From a virus: DNA of 51,919 nucleotides. The position numbers were made by a program, and so were the translations under genes. The stretch lies in the IMG/VR virus record IMGVR_UViG_3300032235_000843, positions 1-51,919 of that record. One strand, 5' to 3'. The notes under the pieces are model-generated. The model did not search any database. It was not told the DNA's origin and saw nothing but the letters and a program-made list of their open reading frames with translations. Shown here one piece after another: positions 7,849 through 16,491 of the stretch. How positions within the stretch are numbered: the stretch's first letter is position 1; every line of letters begins with the position of its first letter.

Positions 7849-9642
7849 ATGACTAATAATCACGTAAAAGATATATCCAGAATTTATCTGGACCAAATTG
7901 TTGGTGAAGCATTAGATCCTGTTGGAAAAGAGGACGCTGATATTGACAATGATGGTGATCATGATAAGTCTGACAAGTATCTTCGTAAACGTAGAAAAGC
8001 AATTGGTAATGCAATTGCTACTCAAAAAGAGGCATTGGATCCTGTAGGTAAAGAAGATGATGACATCGATAACGATGGTGATGTTGATAAGTCTGATGCT
8101 TACTTAAAGAATCGTAGAAAAGTTCGCTCAAAAGTAATCGCAAAAGAAGGTTATTCAAACTGGAGAGAAGATCTAATTGAGGTTGTTGATAAAATCTCAA
8201 AAGATAGGAGTAAAGATGTAAAAATTACTGAAAAGCAAATTAATAATAAAATTGATATAAATCCAAAACTTAATCTTGGTGAAAGAGTTGATCAACTTGG
8301 AGGAATTCTTCTTGAAATGTCTGAAATCGAAGACTTTGAAGGAGTTTTTGGTGATCTATCCGAATCTGAAATTTTCTTGCTATCTGACCAATTAATTGAA
8401 GAAGTAGTAGAAGAAGTTTTTTATGAGTGCCTTGAAGAAGGATATGATCTTCAAGATGTAGAAAATACTTTATTAGAATCTTTAGAAATTTCATCTGCGA
8501 TTTTAATCGAAGCAAAAGTTACTTTAGGACATGACACTAAAATAAAAAATGATAAATTAGAAAAAGTAAAATCTATAGTTAAATCAGTAAGTAAAAAATT
8601 AGGTGCTGGATATAAGAGAGAGAGACATGGTGAATCTGAATCTTCATCAGGTTCTGGTTCTTCAAGACCCGGATTGCTTGGAAGAATAGGATCTGCACTT
8701 AAAAGTGGACTAAAGAGAGTGGTTCGTGGCGCAGGATATACTACTGGACTTGTTGCAAGAGGAGCAAAGGCAACAAAAAGAGAATTTGGTGCCGGGTATG
8801 AAAGAGGATCAAAAGGAAAAGGAAAGGAAAATCCAAGTGCTGTGCATTCAAAAGTAGGAGTAAGGTCTGCAAATCTACGTAGTGGTATTGGTAGTGGTAA
8901 AAGAGTAGAAGTTGCAGGAGAACGTAAAAAAGAAGAACCAGTTCAAAGAGTTTCTGTTAGAGATGTGACTCCACCAAAACCAAAACCAGAATCAAAAGCA
9001 CCCGCAGGAACTTCTGAAAATCCAAGAGTAGGGCAACCCGCATCAGATAAACCAAAACCAAAACCAGAACCAACAGTAAGAACAAGAACAAGAACAAGAA
9101 CAGTATCAACTAAAGGATTTGGTAGTTTCAAACCATCATCAAGTGGAGAAGAGGCATATCAGAAGGAAAAAGAAAAACAAGAAACTGCAAAGAGTGCAAA
9201 GAAATCAAGAACTAGATCGTCTAGTAAGAAGAAATCAAAAGAACCAAATCCAAAAAAACCTGGAGCACCTTCATTAGATGATCTTCTAAAGTCTGAAGAA
9301 TTTGAACTTGATGAAAAAACTTTAACTGCTGCCGAGACTAAACAAAAAGAAAGAATTGTAAAGTCGATGAAAGATAAATCATCAGATTTTGAAAAGAGAT
9401 ACCCTGGTCGTGGTAAAGAAGTTATGTATGCTACTGCTACCAAGATGGCAAAGAAAATTGCTGAGCAGGCAATGGAAATTCAACCAAAAACGCAGCAGCA
9501 GTCTGGTCATCAAAATGTTATGCAAAAAAAGGTAGCACAGCAAAAAGATAGACAAAAGCAGCAGGAAGTTCAAATTCTTCAAAGAAAACTTCAAGCACTG
9601 AGATCTGCTCCTAAAGGCGTAGATACTGGTATTACAGCTTGA
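7849..9642 (+). CDS. Putative head protein with EF-hand-like calcium loops
   Basis: A 597-aa late protein starting one base after the previous stop. Near the N-terminus, IVGE|A (17-21) is a possible prohead-protease site. Two copies of a 30-residue unit (21-50 and 62-91) each contain DIDNDGDxDKSD, which places Asp at positions 1, 3, 5, 7, 9 and 12 of a canonical EF-hand/dockerin loop. An acidic helical region (150-220) is followed by a long basic, Ser/Lys/Arg/Pro-rich disordered region with KPKPEP and RTRTRTRT runs. The C-terminus is helical and Gln-rich. This suggests a calcium-binding, DNA-associated structural protein; no enzyme domain is seen. Confidence 0.6.
   Translation: MTNNHVKDISRIYLDQIVGEALDPVGKEDADIDNDGDHDKSDKYLRKRRKAIGNAIATQKEALDPVGKEDDDIDNDGDVDKSDAYLKNRRKVRSKVIAKEGYSNWREDLIEVVDKISKDRSKDVKITEKQINNKIDINPKLNLGERVDQLGGILLEMSEIEDFEGVFGDLSESEIFLLSDQLIEEVVEEVFYECLEEGYDLQDVENTLLESLEISSAILIEAKVTLGHDTKIKNDKLEKVKSIVKSVSKKLGAGYKRERHGESESSSGSGSSRPGLLGRIGSALKSGLKRVVRGAGYTTGLVARGAKATKREFGAGYERGSKGKGKENPSAVHSKVGVRSANLRSGIGSGKRVEVAGERKKEEPVQRVSVRDVTPPKPKPESKAPAGTSENPRVGQPASDKPKPKPEPTVRTRTRTRTVSTKGFGSFKPSSSGEEAYQKEKEKQETAKSAKKSRTRSSSKKKSKEPNPKKPGAPSLDDLLKSEEFELDEKTLTAAETKQKERIVKSMKDKSSDFEKRYPGRGKEVMYATATKMAKKIAEQAMEIQPKTQQQSGHQNVMQKKVAQQKDRQKQQEVQILQRKLQALRSAPKGVDTGITA
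7909..8121 (+). repeat. Duplicated EF-hand-like coding unit (period 123 bp)
   Basis: Codons 21-50 (7909-7998) and 62-91 (8032-8121) of the host gene encode nearly identical segments running from ALDPVGKED to RRK. Synonymous differences between the copies show selection for the protein sequence rather than a very recent duplication. Confidence 0.8.
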
Positions 9643-9645
9643 ATT

Positions 9646-9653
9646 CCTAAATA
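9646..9653 (+). promoter_or_regulatory. Possible late promoter CCTAAATA
   Basis: CTAAATA-type late motif lying 29 bases before the small gene at 9683. Confidence 0.4.
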
Positions 9654-9682
9654 GAGAAGGATATTTTTTATAGGAGGTCATT

Positions 9683-9856
9683 ATGGGAGTATTAGTAGAA
9701 GTTGTAAAACCACTTCTTTTAGCGGCAATGAATTCTTGTCATACAAAGAGACTTGTTTGTGAACTTCTTGATCGTTATGTGAATACTACTGACAATGATA
9801 TTGACAATGTAGTTGCCTCAACGGTAAGAACTGCACTTCTTAGAGATTGTAAGTGA
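9683..9856 (+). CDS. Small protein, function unknown (57 aa)
   Basis: It begins at ATG 9683 with a strong AGGAGG Shine-Dalgarno at 9673-9678 and ends at TGA 9854-9856. The product is helical with three Cys and an acidic centre (TTDNDIDN). A terminator follows. I do not recognise the family; the ribosome-binding site and flanking late-type motif and terminator argue that it is real. Confidence 0.65.
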   Translation: MGVLVEVVKPLLLAAMNSCHTKRLVCELLDRYVNTTDNDIDNVVASTVRTALLRDCK

Positions 9857-9888
9857 TTAATTTTTTAGTTTAGACTATTCTAAACAGT

Positions 9889-9920
9889 AAAGGAGACCGA
9901 AAGTAGGGTCTCCTTTTTTT
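9889..9920 (+). terminator. Rho-independent terminator
   Basis: Ten-bp stem AAAGGAGACC / GGTCTCCTTT with an 8-base loop and a T-tract. Confidence 0.85.
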
Positions 9921-9927
9921 ATAAATA
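9920..9927 (+). promoter_or_regulatory. Late promoter TATAAATA
   Basis: Exact late octamer starting on the last T of the upstream terminator, 33 bases before ATG 9961. Confidence 0.75.
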
Positions 9928-9960
9928 ATTTTTAGCAAATAACTTTTTAAGGTAAAGAGA

Positions 9961-10473
9961 ATGGCACTCTGGGGTAATAACGATTCTGTTTATTCTGCTG
10001 GTACAGTTGCAGTAAATTACAACACCCTTGTTGTTACTGGAACTGGAACTACTTTTGATACCAATGGTGTTGCCGTTGGTGACGTAATTCAAATTGGTGC
10101 TGGGTCTACTTTTGGCGAAGCTGTAATTGTTGGAGTCAGCAGTGCAACTCTATCAATTGCATCAACTCAGTTCTTAAGTGGCGCTGCTATTTCTAGTGCA
10201 GTTTATAACATTAACGAACAACCAAAGTATGCTCTTGGAGTTGGAAATACCTATAGAGGTAGCACTAATCCATCTTTGGTTTATGGTGTTGATGCAAATG
10301 AAGTTAGCGTTGCCTCAACAACCGCATATGCAGTTACTCACAGTGGATGGGTTGCAGTTGGAGCTACTTACATTGATGCTGAAGGCAATCTAAGAGTTAA
10401 GCATGAGGTTCTGGTTGCTGGTGGTATCAACACTACATCTGATGCTAACGACGACGCAATCTTCCTTCCTTGA
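9961..10473 (+). CDS. Putative virion structural protein
   Basis: A 170-aa protein, low in charge and rich in Gly, Val, Ala, Thr and Ser, with many short beta-strand-like segments (VAVNYNTLVVTGTGTTF) and an N-terminal MALWGNND. The composition resembles tail or neck decoration proteins of cyanophages. It follows its own late promoter. The structural role is inferred from composition and promoter; no domain is recognised. Confidence 0.55.
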   Translation: MALWGNNDSVYSAGTVAVNYNTLVVTGTGTTFDTNGVAVGDVIQIGAGSTFGEAVIVGVSSATLSIASTQFLSGAAISSAVYNINEQPKYALGVGNTYRGSTNPSLVYGVDANEVSVASTTAYAVTHSGWVAVGATYIDAEGNLRVKHEVLVAGGINTTSDANDDAIFLP

Positions 10474-10483
10474 TGGATAATAT

Positions 10484-10876
10484 ATGATTTTTAATGAGTT
10501 GAATGAGGATAATTTCCTTTTGTTCGCAATTAAGTATTATGAAAATCCTCAGGCAGTAACTAAGGAAGATTTTGAAAAAGATCTAAATCATTTTAAGTAT
10601 ATTAAAAGATTATTGAAACGATATAAGAATACTGGTCAGTTAAAAACTCATCTACTTCTTAATCATTTTATTATTCTTTATAATATTTTTGGGGAGGCAA
10701 CAACTCCAATGCTTTTTTATAAGATTGAAAAAGAGTTGTGGTCTGCGATGAAGACTTTTATAATCTTCCTTGGAAAATTGCCTGAATATCCAAAATGTTA
10801 TATACATGATATTCAAGTTGATATCTATTGTCTTTCTGAACTCTATAAAATCTACAATGGAAAAGAAGAAAATTGA
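10484..10876 (+). CDS. Hypothetical helical protein (130 aa)
   Basis: An alpha-helical, Lys/Tyr/Phe-rich protein with a segment TGQLKTHLLLNHFIILYNIFG. I recall similar proteins as conserved hypotheticals in T4-like cyanophages but cannot assign a function. It overlaps the next ORF by 20 bases. Confidence 0.6.
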   Translation: MIFNELNEDNFLLFAIKYYENPQAVTKEDFEKDLNHFKYIKRLLKRYKNTGQLKTHLLLNHFIILYNIFGEATTPMLFYKIEKELWSAMKTFIIFLGKLPEYPKCYIHDIQVDIYCLSELYKIYNGKEEN

Positions 10877-11102
10877 TAAAGTCGTTGAAGCATTTCGCAA
10901 TTATATAAATTTGAAAGAAGAAATGATGACGACTCAAAGCTCTCCCGGCAAACCTGGATTTAGTTCAGATGCCGATGATCAAGGACCAACCGCAGGCAGA
11001 AGTCCAAAAATGTTTCTTTTAGCAAGAACATTTGCCAAAACTTATGCTAAAGGTGGTCCTGGGTCTCGTAAAAAATGGTTAGATTATTTAAAAAATAAAT
11101 AA
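10857..11102 (+). CDS. Hypothetical small basic protein (81 aa)
   Basis: I place the start at ATG 10857, inside the end of the upstream gene, because the protein then begins MEKKKIDKVVEAFRNY; an earlier in-frame start would overlap far more. A helical N-terminus is followed by a Gly/Pro/Ser-rich linker (SPGKPGFSSDADDQGP) and a basic helical C-terminus. The function is unknown; a small structural or assembly protein is possible. Confidence 0.55.
   Translation: MEKKKIDKVVEAFRNYINLKEEMMTTQSSPGKPGFSSDADDQGPTAGRSPKMFLLARTFAKTYAKGGPGSRKKWLDYLKNK
11094..11101 (+). promoter_or_regulatory. Possible late promoter AATAAATA
   Basis: Late-type octamer overlapping the stop of the preceding gene, 66 bases before ATG 11168. 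Confidence 0.35.
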
Positions 11103-11167
11103 TATTAATACTACTTGAGGTATTTGTTTCATGTAAAAAGTAGTATGAAACTAATAACCTCAAAAAA

Positions 11168-11578
11168 ATGTTCAATCAAAATACCTCCACAGATACTAAA
11201 ATCGCTGTTTTAGAAGAAAGACTTTCTTCTTATGAATTAATGATAAAAAAAATTGATGAAGCAATCCAGATAATGGGAAAGACGAGTCAAAATATCAGCA
11301 AAATGCTTGCAGTCCATGAAGAAAAGATCGAACAATGCCACAAATCGGATGACAATATCAGTAAATTGATAGAAGAATTAAAATACGAAAATAAAACTTC
11401 CCATGAGGCAGTAATTGTAAGAATAGAAAAGGTAGAAAATAAGTTAGAAGAATTTGCAAAATATAGATGGATCATTCTTGGAGTATTCGCAGTTATTTCT
11501 TTTGCAATGTCTCAATCCCATATGGTTGTAGATATTTTGACTCCAGATGCTCAGCAAGTTCAAGTAAAAAATAAATAA
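11168..11578 (+). CDS. Coiled-coil protein with C-terminal membrane anchor
   Basis: A 136-aa protein. Residues 10-95 form a long predicted coiled coil (heptad-like, charged, with Leu/Ile spacing), followed by one hydrophobic segment, WIILGVFAVISFAMS (about 99-113), and a short polar tail. This layout resembles XhlA-type phage membrane proteins, some of which take part in lysis; the assignment is by topology only. Confidence 0.55.
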   Translation: MFNQNTSTDTKIAVLEERLSSYELMIKKIDEAIQIMGKTSQNISKMLAVHEEKIEQCHKSDDNISKLIEELKYENKTSHEAVIVRIEKVENKLEEFAKYRWIILGVFAVISFAMSQSHMVVDILTPDAQQVQVKNK

Positions 11579-11653
11579 TTAAGTGTTGGCATAGAGTGCC
11601 AATGAAAACTAAAAATAAGACAACAATCTATTCCCTCCAAAAAATAACAAATT

Positions 11654-11683
11654 CGGTTATAAAATGGACCGCACTTATAACCG
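11654..11683 (+). promoter_or_regulatory. Perfect 9-bp inverted repeat
   Basis: CGGTTATAA (11654-11662) and TTATAACCG (11675-11683) are separated by 12 bases and followed by TTTT. It lies 10 bases upstream of a -35 box. It could be a weak terminator for the 11168 gene or an operator for the primase/NrdAB promoter. Confidence 0.5.
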
Positions 11684-11692
11684 TTTTATGCG

Positions 11693-11720
11693 TTGACAAG
11701 ACCCAGTAACCTGGTATAAT
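11693..11720 (+). promoter_or_regulatory. Early promoter for primase-nrdA-nrdB
   Basis: TTGACA (11693-11698), a 16-base spacer, then TATAAT (11715-11720). Both hexamers match the bacterial sigma-70 consensus exactly, implying strong early transcription by unmodified host polymerase. Confidence 0.85.
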
Positions 11721-11748
11721 AAGTAGACTCCCCCCTCAGTGTATTGTC

Positions 11749-12717
11749 ATGGATTTTGTTGATGTTAAATACATCAATTTGATTTCTGTAAGATTTCAAA
11801 AATTTAAAAAGGTAAAGCATAATCTTTATAATTTTCGTTGCCCTATTTGCGGAGATTCTCAAAAGAATAAAAATAAGGCAAGAGGATATCTTTACCAAGT
11901 AAAAAATAATACAAATTTCAAATGTCATAATTGTGGAATTAATATATCTTTCAATAATTTTTTGAAGCAGATTGATACTTCTGTGTATAAACAATATACT
12001 TTTGAGAAGTTTAAAGAGGGACACACGGGGAAAAATTTCACTGTAGATGAACCTGTATTTAAGTTTGAAGCACCTAAGTTCAACCCAAAATTAAATCTAC
12101 CAAAAGCATCTACAAACCCTGACGCAAAAAAGTATTTGGAAAATAGAAAAATAAATCCAGATAACTATTATTACGCCGAAAAATTTAAGGAGTGGACTAA
12201 CTCTCTTCGCCAAACATTCGACAGCACAGATAAAGATGAACAAAGGATTATTATTCCTTTGTTTTATCAAAATAATCTAGTCGGATTTCAGGGAAGAGCA
12301 CTTGGTCCCAGCAAGGTCAAATACATCACTATAATGCTTGACGATGACGCACCAAAAATCTATGGTCTTGATAAAGTCCAAAAAAGTGAAACTGTCTACA
12401 TCACCGAAGGTCCGTTCGATTCAACCTTCATTCGCAACGCAATTGCTTTGTGTGGAGCTGATGGTGATGTTACTAAGTGGGATATTCGTGATTGTGTTTG
12501 GATATACGATAACGAACCACGTAATTCAGAAATCCTATCAAGAATTTCCCGAGTTATCGAAGATGGACAGAAAGTTGTCATCTGGCCTTCAACAATAAAA
12601 GAAAAGGATATTAATGATATGGTTTTATCTGGACTTGATGTTCAGTCTGTGATAAAATTAAATACTTACTCTGGATTAGAAGCAAAACTTAAATTTACTA
12701 CCTGGAAGAAAATATGA
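11749..12717 (+). CDS. 61: DNA primase gp61
   Basis: Primase of the T4-type replisome; it makes RNA primers for lagging-strand synthesis with the gp41 helicase. The zinc-finger ligands are C31, C34, C59 and C62 (CPIC ... CHNC). A TOPRIM core is visible at YITEGPFDSTFI (E220, D224) and the acidic WIYDNEP (about 251-257). At 322 aa it is near the usual length. It is the first gene after a consensus early promoter and overlaps nrdA (ATGA). Confidence 0.9.
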   Translation: MDFVDVKYINLISVRFQKFKKVKHNLYNFRCPICGDSQKNKNKARGYLYQVKNNTNFKCHNCGINISFNNFLKQIDTSVYKQYTFEKFKEGHTGKNFTVDEPVFKFEAPKFNPKLNLPKASTNPDAKKYLENRKINPDNYYYAEKFKEWTNSLRQTFDSTDKDEQRIIIPLFYQNNLVGFQGRALGPSKVKYITIMLDDDAPKIYGLDKVQKSETVYITEGPFDSTFIRNAIALCGADGDVTKWDIRDCVWIYDNEPRNSEILSRISRVIEDGQKVVIWPSTIKEKDINDMVLSGLDVQSVIKLNTYSGLEAKLKFTTWKKI

Positions 12718-15011
12718 GCAACGGTACAAAGGTTAAAAAACGTGATGGTCGAATTGAGTCTCTTGACTTAGATAAGATGCATTTAATGGTCGAAGAGGCA
12801 TGTAAGGGTCTTGCAGGCGTCTCTGCGAGTCAAGTTGAAATGACTTCTGGTATTCAATTTTATGATGGAATTACGACAGAAGAGATTCAAGAAATTTTGA
12901 TTCGTTCTGCCAGCGATCTGATTGATTTGGACCATCCAAATTATCAGTATGTTGCTGCTCGCTTGCTTCTCTTTACAGTTCGCAAGCAACTTTATGGGAA
13001 AATGAAAGAACTTCCCACCCTAGAACAACACATTTATCAGTGTGTTAATCATGAAGTATATGATAATGATATCTTTAACAAGTACTCTCAAGAAGAGATT
13101 GTACGTGCTGATAATTTTATTGATCATGATCGCGACTATCTCTTTACCTATGCAGGTCTACGACAAGTAGTTGATAAGTACCTTGTGCAAGATAGAAGTG
13201 GTGGTGGTGTATATGAAACACCACAGTTTATGTACATGATGATTGCTCTGACCATCTTTGCAGAGTATCCAAAAGAAACACGTCTCTCCTATGTAAAGAG
13301 GTATTATGACGCAATCTCAAAGCACAAAATCAACATCCCCACACCAATCATGGCGGGAGTGCGAACTCCGCTTAGACAATTTGCTAGTTGTGTCCTTGTT
13401 GACGTTGATGACACCCTCGATAGTATCTTTAGTTCTGATATGGCTATTGGCCGATACGTTGCACAGAGGGCGGGCATCGGTATCAACGCAGGTCGCATCC
13501 GTGGCATCAACAGCAAAATCAGAGGTGGTGAAGTTCAGCATACCGGCGTTGTACCGTTTCTCAAGAAGTTTGAAGCAACTGTCCGATGCTGTACACAAAA
13601 CGGCATTAGAGGTGGAAGTGCAACAGTTCACTTCCCAATCTGGCACCAAGAAATAGAAGACATTCTTGTTCTTAAAAACAATAAGGGTACGGAGGATAAT
13701 CGTGTTCGTAAACTTGATTACAGCATTCAAATCAGCAAACTCTTCTATGAGAGGTTCATTCAGGATGGTGAGATCACGCTTTTCTCCCCTCATGATGTAC
13801 CTGGGCTTTATGATAGTTTTGGACTCCCTGAGTTTGACGCTCTCTACGCACAATATGAAAACGATCCGTCCATTAAGAAAAAAACTATTAAAGCGCAAGA
13901 ACTCATCCTTAGTCTTCTTAAGGAACGTGCGGAAACGGGTCGCATTTATATTATGAATATTGATCACTGCAATTCTCACTCTTCCTTTAAGGATAAAGTG
14001 AACATGTCAAATCTTTGTCAGGAAATTACTCTTCCTACGGACCCCCTTCAGCATATTGACGATACAATGGGTGAGATTGCTCTCTGCATTCTCTCTGCTA
14101 TTAACGTTGGTAAAGTAAAGTCTGATGAGGAACTTGAAGAACTTTGTGACCTTTCAGTTCGTGGTTTGGATGAGTTGATTGACTATCAGAAATACCCCGT
14201 AGTGGCGGCAGAAATCGCCACCAAGGCACGTCGTTCTCTTGGTATAGGGTTTATTGGTCTTGCTCACTATTTGGCAAAACTTGGATATAATTATGATTCT
14301 CAAGAAGCATGGGATGCTGTACATGGTCTTTCAGAGTCTTTCCAATACTATCTTCTCAAAGCATCTAATCAACTTGCTAAAGAAAAAGGATATTGCGAAT
14401 ACTTCGGTCGCACAAAATATTCTGATGGCATTCTTCCAGTTGACACTTATAAAAAAGACGTAGACGAAATTACTACTAACCAACTGCAACATGATTGGGA
14501 AACTCTTAGAGCATCTATCCTGGAGTATGGACTCAGGCACTCAACATTGTCCGCACAGATGCCATCGGAGAGCAGTTCCGTTGTGTCAAATGCTACCAAT
14601 GGAATCGAACCTCCACGTGGATTCTTGTCCATTAAGAAGAGTAAAAAGGGACCACTCAAACAGATTGTTCCGCAGTATCATACCCTCAAGAACAATTATA
14701 CGCTTCTTTGGGATATGCCTAGCAATCGTGGTTATATTAACATTGTTGCTGTGATGCAAAAATTCTTTGACCAAGCGATTTCTGGGAACTGGTCTTATAA
14801 TCCAGAAAATTATCCCGATAATGAAGTTCCCGTGTCAGTGATGGCAAATGACTTTTTGACTACATACAAGATGGGATGGAAAACTTCTTATTATCAAAAC
14901 ACTTATGATATTAAGACTGATGAGGTAGTAGAAGAGAAACCAAACCTTCAAGATTTGCTAAGTGAGTTAAGTTCAGTAGAGGAGGGAGAGTGTGAATCCT
15001 GTGCAGTTTAA
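12714..15011 (+). CDS. nrdA: Class Ia ribonucleotide reductase, large subunit
   Basis: Catalytic alpha subunit that reduces ribonucleoside diphosphates to deoxyribonucleotides with NrdB. An N-terminal ATP-cone (VKKRDGRIESLDLDKM) suggests dATP/ATP allosteric control is retained. The redox pair C226 and C458 and the thiyl radical Cys C435 (NLCQE) with E437 are present. The substrate-loop motif MPSESSSVVSNATNG and a C-terminal CESC pair (C760, C763) for re-reduction are also seen. The 765-aa length is complete, with no intron or split. It overlaps gp61 at its start and nrdB by 20 bases. Confidence 0.95.
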   Translation: MSNGTKVKKRDGRIESLDLDKMHLMVEEACKGLAGVSASQVEMTSGIQFYDGITTEEIQEILIRSASDLIDLDHPNYQYVAARLLLFTVRKQLYGKMKELPTLEQHIYQCVNHEVYDNDIFNKYSQEEIVRADNFIDHDRDYLFTYAGLRQVVDKYLVQDRSGGGVYETPQFMYMMIALTIFAEYPKETRLSYVKRYYDAISKHKINIPTPIMAGVRTPLRQFASCVLVDVDDTLDSIFSSDMAIGRYVAQRAGIGINAGRIRGINSKIRGGEVQHTGVVPFLKKFEATVRCCTQNGIRGGSATVHFPIWHQEIEDILVLKNNKGTEDNRVRKLDYSIQISKLFYERFIQDGEITLFSPHDVPGLYDSFGLPEFDALYAQYENDPSIKKKTIKAQELILSLLKERAETGRIYIMNIDHCNSHSSFKDKVNMSNLCQEITLPTDPLQHIDDTMGEIALCILSAINVGKVKSDEELEELCDLSVRGLDELIDYQKYPVVAAEIATKARRSLGIGFIGLAHYLAKLGYNYDSQEAWDAVHGLSESFQYYLLKASNQLAKEKGYCEYFGRTKYSDGILPVDTYKKDVDEITTNQLQHDWETLRASILEYGLRHSTLSAQMPSESSSVVSNATNGIEPPRGFLSIKKSKKGPLKQIVPQYHTLKNNYTLLWDMPSNRGYINIVAVMQKFFDQAISGNWSYNPENYPDNEVPVSVMANDFLTTYKMGWKTSYYQNTYDIKTDEVVEEKPNLQDLLSELSSVEEGECESCAV

Positions 15012-16179
15012 AATTTCTTCAACAGAAGAATCTACAAATATTAAGGGAATGACAGTTTTTAACACCGAAAAAGTAGATACCAAAAAGCAACCTATGTTTT
15101 TTGGAAAACCTCTTGGAGTTCAGAGATACGATTCATACAAGTACCCAATTTTTGATAAACTAACTACTCAGCAACTTGGATACTTCTGGAGACCCGAAGA
15201 GGTGTCTCTCCAGAAGGATCGTGGAGATTATCAAACTCTTCGCCCAGAACAGAAGCACATCTATACATCTAATTTGAAGTATCAGATCATGCTTGACTCT
15301 GTTCAGGGTCGTGGTCCTGGTATGGCATTTATTCCATACTGCTCACTTCCTGAACTGGAAGCATGTATGGAAGTATGGGGATTTATGGAGATGATCCATA
15401 GTCGCTCATACACATATATTATCAAAAACATTTATTCCGATCCTTCTGAGGTCTTTGATACAATCATTGGTGATGAACGCATTCTGGAACGTGCCAAGAG
15501 CGTTACAGAGTCATATGATGACTTCATTCAATCTGCACAACAGTATGGTGTATCCGATGCTTGGATGCATAATCTTGAAGGAGTATCATACGCAAAGGAA
15601 ACAATCAATGACGTTAAAAGAAAACTCTATCGAGCAGTCGCCAACGTTAACATTCTTGAAGGTATTCGCTTCTACGTTAGTTTTGCTTGTAGTTTCGCCT
15701 TTGGTGAACTTAAGCTTATGGAAGGATCCGCTAAGATCATCTCTCTTATCGCAAGAGACGAAAATCAACACTTAGCACTTACTCAGAATATTCTGAATAA
15801 GTGGAGAGAGGGTGATGATCCAGAAATGCAAAAGATTATGAAGGAAGAAGAAGAGTGGACTTATAAAATGTTTGATCGTGCTGTAAATGAAGAAAAGAAA
15901 TGGGCAGATTATCTGTTCAAAGATGGCAGCATGATTGGACTGAATGATAAACTTCTTCAGCAATACGTTGAATGGGTGGCAAATAGAAGACTTAAAGCAA
16001 TTGGACTAAAACCCCAATACGATATTTCAGCAAACAATAATCCACTTCCTTGGACTCAGCATTGGATTTCCTCTAAAGGTCTCCAGGTGGCACCGCAGGA
16101 AACGGAAGTAGAATCCTACGTTGTAGGAGGAATCAAACAAGATGTTACCAAAAATACTTTCGCAGGATTCCAATTATGA
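14992..16179 (+). CDS. nrdB: Class Ia ribonucleotide reductase, small subunit
   Basis: Diiron-tyrosyl radical beta subunit. By alignment from memory with E. coli NrdB, the metal ligands are D102, E133, H136, E223, E257 and H260, and the radical tyrosine is Y140 in HSRSYTYII. The start is GTG at 14992, supported by a GGAGGGA ribosome-binding site just upstream within the end of nrdA. At 395 aa it is full length. It has a C-terminal tail for docking to NrdA. Confidence 0.95.
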   Translation: MNPVQFKISSTEESTNIKGMTVFNTEKVDTKKQPMFFGKPLGVQRYDSYKYPIFDKLTTQQLGYFWRPEEVSLQKDRGDYQTLRPEQKHIYTSNLKYQIMLDSVQGRGPGMAFIPYCSLPELEACMEVWGFMEMIHSRSYTYIIKNIYSDPSEVFDTIIGDERILERAKSVTESYDDFIQSAQQYGVSDAWMHNLEGVSYAKETINDVKRKLYRAVANVNILEGIRFYVSFACSFAFGELKLMEGSAKIISLIARDENQHLALTQNILNKWREGDDPEMQKIMKEEEEWTYKMFDRAVNEEKKWADYLFKDGSMIGLNDKLLQQYVEWVANRRLKAIGLKPQYDISANNNPLPWTQHWISSKGLQVAPQETEVESYVVGGIKQDVTKNTFAGFQL

Positions 16180-16291
16180 TGAATGGTGCGAACAGGAAAT
16201 CCTGAACGCATATAGAGTGGCAGCAGAGTGCGATGAGTTTATGTTTGGTGACTATGACTATTGTAAAGAATGGTTGGGTGCAAATGACTAA
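16142..16291 (+). CDS. Small acidic protein overlapping nrdB (49 aa)
   Basis: ATG 16142 to TAA 16289-16291 in the +1 frame relative to nrdB, overlapping its end by 38 bases. The product is acidic and aromatic (DEFMFGDYDYCKEW) with three Cys. It fills the gap between nrdB and the terminator. The function is unknown. Confidence 0.45.
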   Translation: MLPKILSQDSNYDEWCEQEILNAYRVAAECDEFMFGDYDYCKEWLGAND

Positions 16292-16303
16292 TCGCACATA
16301 GAT

Positions 16304-16329
16304 AGAGGAGGTTACGCCTCCTCTTTTTT
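16304..16329 (+). terminator. Rho-independent terminator
   Basis: Perfect 8-bp stem AGAGGAGG / CCTCCTCT, loop TTACG and a T6 tract. It ends the primase-nrdAB unit. Confidence 0.9.
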
Positions 16330-16491
16330 ATGCCTAAAAATCAACTGAATAAGGACGAATTGAAAGTTCGAGTTTTAAAACTAAAAGATAAACTTCATAA
16401 AGATCATATTAGACCTGAAATGGATATGAAAGGACTCGCCCATAAATATCTGAATGAAGTTCTTGACATAATAGATGAGTACAGATATTGA
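16330..16491 (+). CDS. Small basic helical protein (53 aa)
   Basis: ATG 16330 begins on the last bases of the terminator tail and the frame ends at TGA 16489-16491. The product is helical with Lys-rich heptads (LKVRVLKLKDKLHKDH). There is no clear Shine-Dalgarno. It overlaps the next gene by 17 bases. The function is unknown. Confidence 0.45.
   Translation: MPKNQLNKDELKVRVLKLKDKLHKDHIRPEMDMKGLAHKYLNEVLDIIDEYRY

Noticed and set aside
13317-13979. Long minus-strand open frame inside nrdA
   Set aside because: Antisense shadow of a strongly conserved gene; no ribosome-binding site or recognisable protein.
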